A stretch of DNA of 25,264 bases from Pelomyxa schiedti (taxonomy: Eukaryota > Evosea > Pelobiontida > Pelomyxidae), in NCBI GenBank assembly GCA_020536535.1, contig JAHLWZ010001013.1, positions 3,861 to 29,124 on the forward strand. The letters are read 5' to 3'. The notes beneath the pieces are model-generated. The model ran no database searches. It was not told the DNA's origin and was given only the letters and a program-made list of their open reading frames with translations. Every line of letters starts with the position of its first letter. Position 1 is the stretch's first letter. Positions 21,244-25,264 of this stretch are shown here, piece after piece. The position numbers and the translations under genes were made by a program.

Positions 21244-22047
21244 TTACAGGGGAGTGACACAATACCAGCCAGCACTTGGCAGAAAACCACCCACAATAGA
21301 GACAGAGCAATCTGCTAAGAGCTCAGGCACCTCCCACGCATCTATGGGAGCATCTAATAGGGTGCTCTTACATTCTGCTCATCATGGTGGCATTTAACCA
21401 TACTTTCCAGAAAGGTCAATCTAGGCGTTATTAGCCATTTGACAACAAACGTAAGTGGACATTTATCACTCTTGGTTTCGCAGATCTAAGCAGAAGCAGA
21501 GCACGAGTTACTGAGTGCCTCGGTGCAAGTCAGGGAAGTGTCCGGAAAGTAAGGGCTAGGGGCTTGTTGCAGCCAGGAGATGTAGTGGATGCTTTCACAA
21601 TGTGAGAAGATGCAAAGCAAATAAATCTATTTGGTGGAACTCACTTGAGATGTGCGAAAGGCCACGGGATAAGGTGATTTCAGTACGGACTGAATAGTTT
21701 GGAATGGCACTGAGTGAAGCTTGGCCGGACAACCTTCCTCGGTTGTGGGAGAGAAATTACTGATGACAGAAACTGCCAACTCTCTGCCTGTCTCTCCAAG
21801 AAGCACGAGCCTCGGCTCCCTGTAAAATCAACGTCGGGTGGTCGAAAAAAAAAAAAGATTGCGAAGTGGAAGCCGGGGGAGGGGCGCCAGCGCACCTGTT
21901 CGTTGATTTGTGCCTGCTCACCAGTGTCACAACCAACAAACAACCAAGCGTGATACGAACCAATCACGTTGCTCTTGATGATAGCGAATCGGACGGGCGA
22001 AGAACCGCAGAACACGCAGGCTTCATGATGTCCCCGTAGCCACCCAT
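21244..22047 (-). CDS. Hypothetical multi-exon gene, partly resolved
   Basis: Not recognised. The minus strand starts MGGYGDIMKPACSAVLRP at 22047. Exons 21968-22047, 21896-21913 (18 nt) and 21645-21819 join in phase over GT-AG introns of 54 and 76 nt and give about 85 residues, with EPRLVLLGETGRELAVSV and FQTIQSVLKSPYPVAFRT. The second string has the look of the end of a PDZ-type fold, which is only a visual impression. Downstream blocks keep protein-like composition: HYISWLQQAPSPYFPDTS (about 21480-21600), CPLTFVVKWLITPRLTFLE (about 21400-21480) and DAWEVPELLADCSVSIVGGF (ending in a stop at 21244). The junctions joining these blocks are not settled; an 18-nt intron at 21627-21644 or an 80-nt one from an earlier donor both work. 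The gene may therefore be one protein of about 190 residues or may end earlier. Confidence 0.42.
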
Positions 22048-22193
22048 CACTTTCTTAACTGCGAACCATCAGAGAAACAAACCAAATATAAAACACAAGA
22101 AAATAAAATAGACAACAAACAACAACTTAAAAAACCAACAACAGCGAAGCTACGACACCGAGGCGCCACCGAGATATAGAGCAAACACGACAA

Positions 22194-23556
22194 ATGCAAC
22201 CAAGGCGTTTGCCTAGACCTCCAGGATTGGATGGTGCGGTGAGGCGCGTGTTTGGTGCTCCTGAAACAACGACCGCTGAAGGGCTCAGTCACATTTTGCA
22301 CGGCTATAAAATGTGAGCTAGGTTGTTTTTTTGAATTTTTTTTGTATTCATTCCATGCTTTGTTTTGTATACTGTATTTTTCTTGTCTGACGCAATATTT
22401 TTCTTTTGAAAAAGAAGTGAAATAATGAGGTTCACACGAAGCCCTGTGGGGACCCCTATTTTCCTAGTCACGTTTTCATCTGTTGAAGAAGCTAAGAGGG
22501 CAACGAATGACAAATATAAAAACCACAAACCAGATGACATCTGGGTGCTTTACCCATACTACGAGATTGAACTGGATGGCTCTGGCGTTCCACAAAAGCT
22601 TTTCCAACGCCCGAGGAAGAGTGTAAAGCTGGAGGAAACACCAAAGGACAAGGCTACAGGGAAACCAAAGAAACGGGAGGATAAAAAGCTCTTCTGCATA
22701 ATGGGCCTACCGGGAGAGGCTGTGGATGTAACTCACTGGGATCAGACAAAAGAAAAGCTTGAAGCCCACTTCAAGGCTGAGGAGTGAGTTTCCCTTCCTT
22801 CACCCATTGGCATCAATAACATTAGCACACATAGAGCTCTTCTGGTAAACGGAAACGTTTACGTGGTGAATCCGAAGCGTGAAGGGATTGCATCAGGGAA
22901 GCCTTCCACCACAGAGGATGGGACAATGCTCCGCTGTGAACGCATCGGGCATTGGTACACCCACGTGGAACGCCTTACTATCCCGTATGCGTACTGATAT
23001 GATCATTCTCGCATTTCCCTCACGTATGGATAGGGTGCAGGCTAGTGAAACTAATGACGCTCAAGAAAGTGCGGCATCGACAACGGTGCCTTCTTCTACG
23101 GCTACATCCACAACAGTGCCTTCTTCTACGGCTACGTCCACAACAGGGCCTTCTTCTACGGCTACATCCGCAACAGTGCCTTCTTGTACAGCTGCTACTT
23201 CTGGTACGGATGCGACTTCACGAACTTCGCGAAAGGCAAAGGCAAAGGTGAAGACGAAGGCGAAGGTGATGGTGAAGGTGATGGTGAAGGTGAAGGGGGC
23301 AAAGGCAATCTCACATCAGACTAGAAACACACCTGATGGTGATGATTATGAGGATGAGGATGAGGATGAGGATGAGGATGAGGATGAGGAGGAGGAGGAG
23401 CATGTGAACCATCCGGCAACAAAGAGGGCACGAAGCAACGAGCCAGTTAAGTGTGGATGTCCAACTTCAAGGTGCGCCACAAGGCAGTGTGCGTGCCGGC
23501 GGGCGAGCCGTGCGTGTGGCCAGCAATGCAGGTGCCGAAAGTGCCTCAACCCATGA
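22194..23556 (+). CDS. CXC (tesmin/TSO1-like) cysteine-motif protein, about 391 residues
   Basis: Probable chromatin- or DNA-binding protein. Exons 22194-22312, 22415-22783, 22826-22990 and 23034-23556 close in frame to 391 residues. The N-terminal half is globular but unassigned: FLVTFSSVEEAKRAT and KLFCIMGLPGEAVDVTHW, then LLVNGNVYVVNP and MLRCERIGHWYTHVERL, which loosely resembles a FLYWCH-type module without its full zinc ligands. A linker follows, made of four 10-residue repeats of the type TVPSSTATS, a Lys/Val run (KAKVKTKAKVMVKVMVKVK) and an Asp/Glu run. The last 35 residues hold one CXC unit, CGCPTSRCATRQCACRR and CGQQCRCRKCLNP, with the nine cysteines of CRC-type zinc clusters. Only one unit is seen; plant and animal CRC proteins carry two. 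Single CXC units also occur in MSL2-like and in some transposon-encoded proteins, so function is inferred. Confidence 0.78.
23081..23200 (+). repeat. 30-bp tandem repeat, about four copies, coding
   Basis: Four adjacent 30-bp units (23081, 23111, 23141, 23171) share the core ccttcttctacggctac; the last is degenerate. Each encodes ten residues of the type TVPSSTATS in the CXC protein, making a Ser/Thr linker. A 30-bp unit keeps the frame, so copy number may vary between strains without breaking the gene. Confidence 0.9.
23350..23400 (+). repeat. GAGGAT hexanucleotide microsatellite encoding an acidic tract
   Basis: Six or so copies of gaggat followed by gaggag repeats encode an uninterrupted Asp/Glu run just before the CXC motif. 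Acidic tracts next to basic DNA-binding modules are common in chromatin proteins. The array directly follows a Lys/Val-rich repeat, giving strong charge segregation. Confidence 0.9.
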
Positions 23557-23918
23557 GATCATCGAAGACAACGCAACACCCACCAGCAAAAAATATAAAA
23601 CAGGTCCCGTTGTTTCGGTAAAAATGATCTCGACAAGTGATCATTTTTTGGCACGGGGTTAGCAGTTACGCGGGTTGGCATGTCGCACCCACTGTGGATG
23701 CAGCTGATGTTGTTTTTCATGCTGGTGGTTCTTATCGATGCATTGGCGCGGTTTGGTTTGTTTCCTCAGGGAATGTGTAGGATAATACAAAAAAATGGCT
23801 GGCAATCAAAGCTCCATGGGGGTTGGAATCAAATCGAAATGGCAAGCAACTGCCACTTTCCTTTTGGCTTGCTTATTATTGGTAGTGTTTCATTACCCAC
23901 CATAATATGTCATATTTA
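23557..23918. other. Intergenic stretch of about 360 bp without a supported gene
   Basis: This lies between the CXC gene and the coiled-coil gene. A 79-codon open frame at 23680-23919 starts with a hydrophobic run (MLFFMLVVLIDALARF) that could be a membrane segment, but a second frame across the same bases is equally open, and neither shows a family motif. It may carry the 3' untranslated region of the CXC gene and a promoter for the next one. Two copies of the hexamer tgatca (around 23639 and 22998) are the only word repeats I noticed. Confidence 0.4.
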
Positions 23919-24938
23919 ATGCCTAAGAAGAGCAAACCTGATCCATCACACAAACAATGTATTGAGTTTATACGTGTTGCGTACGACTGGGGGACTCTCT
24001 CTCAGTTCAATCATCTGGCACAACTACGCATCTAAAGTTACATCTGGAGAACTGTGAACCTTTCTTAGCGTAACCTACAGGTTCCAAAAGAGTTTTACTT
24101 ATCTCATACAAAAAAAGGTGCCAAAATGAGGATACATAAACCCAAAGAAACCAATCCCAAAGATCCTGAACTTCACCTTGAACAATTTTCTTATAACTCG
24201 CTCAAGGTATTCTTACTCAACAAGAGGATCCAGGAACTCGAAGCAGCACATTTTGTAATTGCCGTATTGACGAGCCTGCAACATTTTAGTGGGTCCTATT
24301 GAAATAATGCACAACCAATTTCATTTACCATACAGGGCCACAGTCCGCGAGGTGGAACACTGACAAGACCCTTATATGGTCCATTGTTTACATGGACTCC
24401 ACTGCAAAACTTTTTGGATCAGATGAATCAGCCACAGGTGGCTTCAAGCCTAAGCAGATAGTTCACCTCCTACACTACCCCAATATATTAGCGCCAACGA
24501 CTGAAAAGTGCATCCCCAAAAGCATCACCAGGCCAAGATGCCACCAGTCCTACTGCAAATGCACCACTTTCCAAAAGGGTCAGAGCCTGCCGCAACTTCT
24601 GTGACATCCTCACACAATGGTCACAATGCTCAGGAGCAACTGCATTCAATCATCGCCATGAACAAGGCAGCCCAAGAGAGAGAGAGAGTTTGTGTATTAA
24701 ACATTAAAGCAGACAATCTGGAGACACAGTCAAGTGTGGCTTGAAGTAAGAATTGCAGCAGCAAAGGAGGAACCAGCAGAGCTGAACCGACGCGTTGCCG
24801 AACTTAGAGAGAAATATGCGCGGCAACAAAGTGTTGTAAAATGTACTGCGGACAAGAAGATATTGCGAGTCCCGCTGGCAAGCTGATAGTCTCTCAAAGC
24901 AACTCACCGAAACTGCCTCGAAGTTGGCTGTTGTGTGA
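23919..24938 (+). CDS. Hypothetical coiled-coil gene, exon structure unresolved
   Basis: Not recognised. Protein-like open blocks run on the plus strand. Block one starts at ATG 23919 (MPKKSKPDPSHKQCIEFIR). Block two begins after an acceptor at 24080 and reads KEFYLSHTKKGAKMRIHK, then LHLEQFSYNSLKVFLLNKR; it joins in phase 0 over 24270-24336 to a Pro/Leu-rich stretch (RPLYGPLFTWTPLQNFLDQ). Further on, LHSIIAMNKAAQERER, then EEPAELNRRVAELREKYAR and ADSLSKQLTETASKLAVV have heptad spacing typical of a coiled coil. Moving between the last blocks needs very short introns (16-22 nt) or small frameshifts, so the model is incomplete and could include sequencing errors. The end at 24938 is only the last stop of the visible blocks. 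A coiled-coil or bZIP-like protein is the most that can be said. Confidence 0.38.
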
Positions 24939-25264
24939 AGACCACCACACTGGCCGTGCCATAAAAGCTGTAAGTGTAAGTGAGCCCTTCTTTCTTTTCT
25001 GCTTCTCACAACATGCCAGTTGGTACTTCCGAGTCTGTGCTTATGATAGTTGGCCACCACACCAACTTAAAAAAAGGTCCGTATTTGGTCTATTTTTGGA
25101 ATTGTCCCATTATTCGGACCACCCGGCCGGCGGGAGGTTTTTTAGGAACCCCGAAACCTTGACTGTACGTACCATGATGTGCAGAGAATGAAAGAAGCAC
25201 TGATAAAAAAGAAAAAAGAAACAAAAAACAAGAGAAGAAAGAAATTTGGAGGGACGAAGAAGGA
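24939..25264 (+). other. Right edge: probable coding exons, gene not identified
   Basis: No complete gene can be closed here. After an acceptor near 25018 the plus strand is open in two frames. One gives SWYFRVCAYDSWPPHQLKK, and over a possible intron 25078-25150 (gtccgt...tttttag) continues to QRMKEALIKKKKETKNKRRK, a very basic stretch running off the window. The other gives TSESVLMIVGHHTNLKKG and stops soon after the same junction. This may be the 3' part of the coiled-coil gene before it or the start of a new one. Confidence 0.3.

Noticed and set aside
21480-21606. Plus-strand block resembling a helix-turn-helix of a transposase
   Set aside because: The upstream splice partner has a stop within about ten codons, no DDE-type domain follows, and the minus strand of the same bases fits the hidden gene better.
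23680-23919. 79-codon frame with a hydrophobic segment
   Set aside because: An alternative frame over the same bases is equally open and neither shows a family motif or a clear promoter.
1-25264. CRISPR arrays, insertion sequences, rRNA or tRNA genes
   Set aside because: No spaced direct repeats, terminal inverted repeats with a transposase, or tRNA cloverleafs were seen; the short tandem repeats present are coding microsatellites.

Overview
The window is nuclear DNA from an intron-rich, gene-dense unicellular eukaryote. The evidence is a Rab GTPase with a prenylation tail, an ER glucosidase II beta subunit with a signal peptide, an importin-beta, a TARBP1/Trm3-type tRNA methyltransferase, a TKL-like kinase and a Roco-family protein, all read with the standard genetic code and broken by GT-AG introns. 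Roco and TKL families are abundant in Amoebozoa, so an amoeboid protist is a reasonable guess, but that is inference and no marker gene here settles it. Introns are mostly 41-118 nt, with a second class of about 28-38 nt, and several exons are only 13-24 nt long. Single long open frames therefore under-represent the genes. Splice structures were built by hand by requiring GT...AG ends, phase agreement and continuity of family motifs; seven gene models close in frame from ATG to stop on this basis.

Layout (+ or - strand): 47-2789 (+) REX1/REXO5-like 3'-5' RNA exonuclease; 2937-3948 (-) Rab8-like GTPase; 4163-5849 (+) glucosidase II beta subunit; 5937-10837 (-) TARBP1-type tRNA Gm18 methyltransferase of about 1539 residues; 10886-11294 (+) small unknown protein; 11350-13105 (+) TKL-like kinase with a Ser/Pro-rich N-terminus; 13402-16093 (+) importin-beta; 16217-20438 (+) Roco protein of about 1311 residues; 20715-21132 (-) and 21244-22047 (-) two unidentified small genes; 22194-23556 (+) protein ending in a CXC (tesmin/TSO1-like) cysteine motif; 23919 to about 24938 (+) a coiled-coil gene that is only partly resolved; probable further exons run to the right edge. 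Gaps between genes are short (about 50-300 bp), and both head-to-head and tail-to-tail pairs occur.

There is no operon-like functional theme. The genes cover RNA processing (exonuclease, tRNA methyltransferase), the secretory pathway (Rab, glucosidase II beta), nuclear import (importin-beta), signalling (TKL kinase, Roco) and probable DNA binding (CXC protein). The most unusual item is the Roco protein: its LRR-Roc-COR-zinc-ribbon-kinase order is readable, but the GTPase has lost its P-loop lysine, the G3 aspartate and the G4 motif, and the kinase has lost the HRD arginine and the DFG phenylalanine and glycine. It looks like a double pseudoenzyme kept as a full-length open gene. A population of introns of about 28-35 nt next to conventional ones is the second point of interest.
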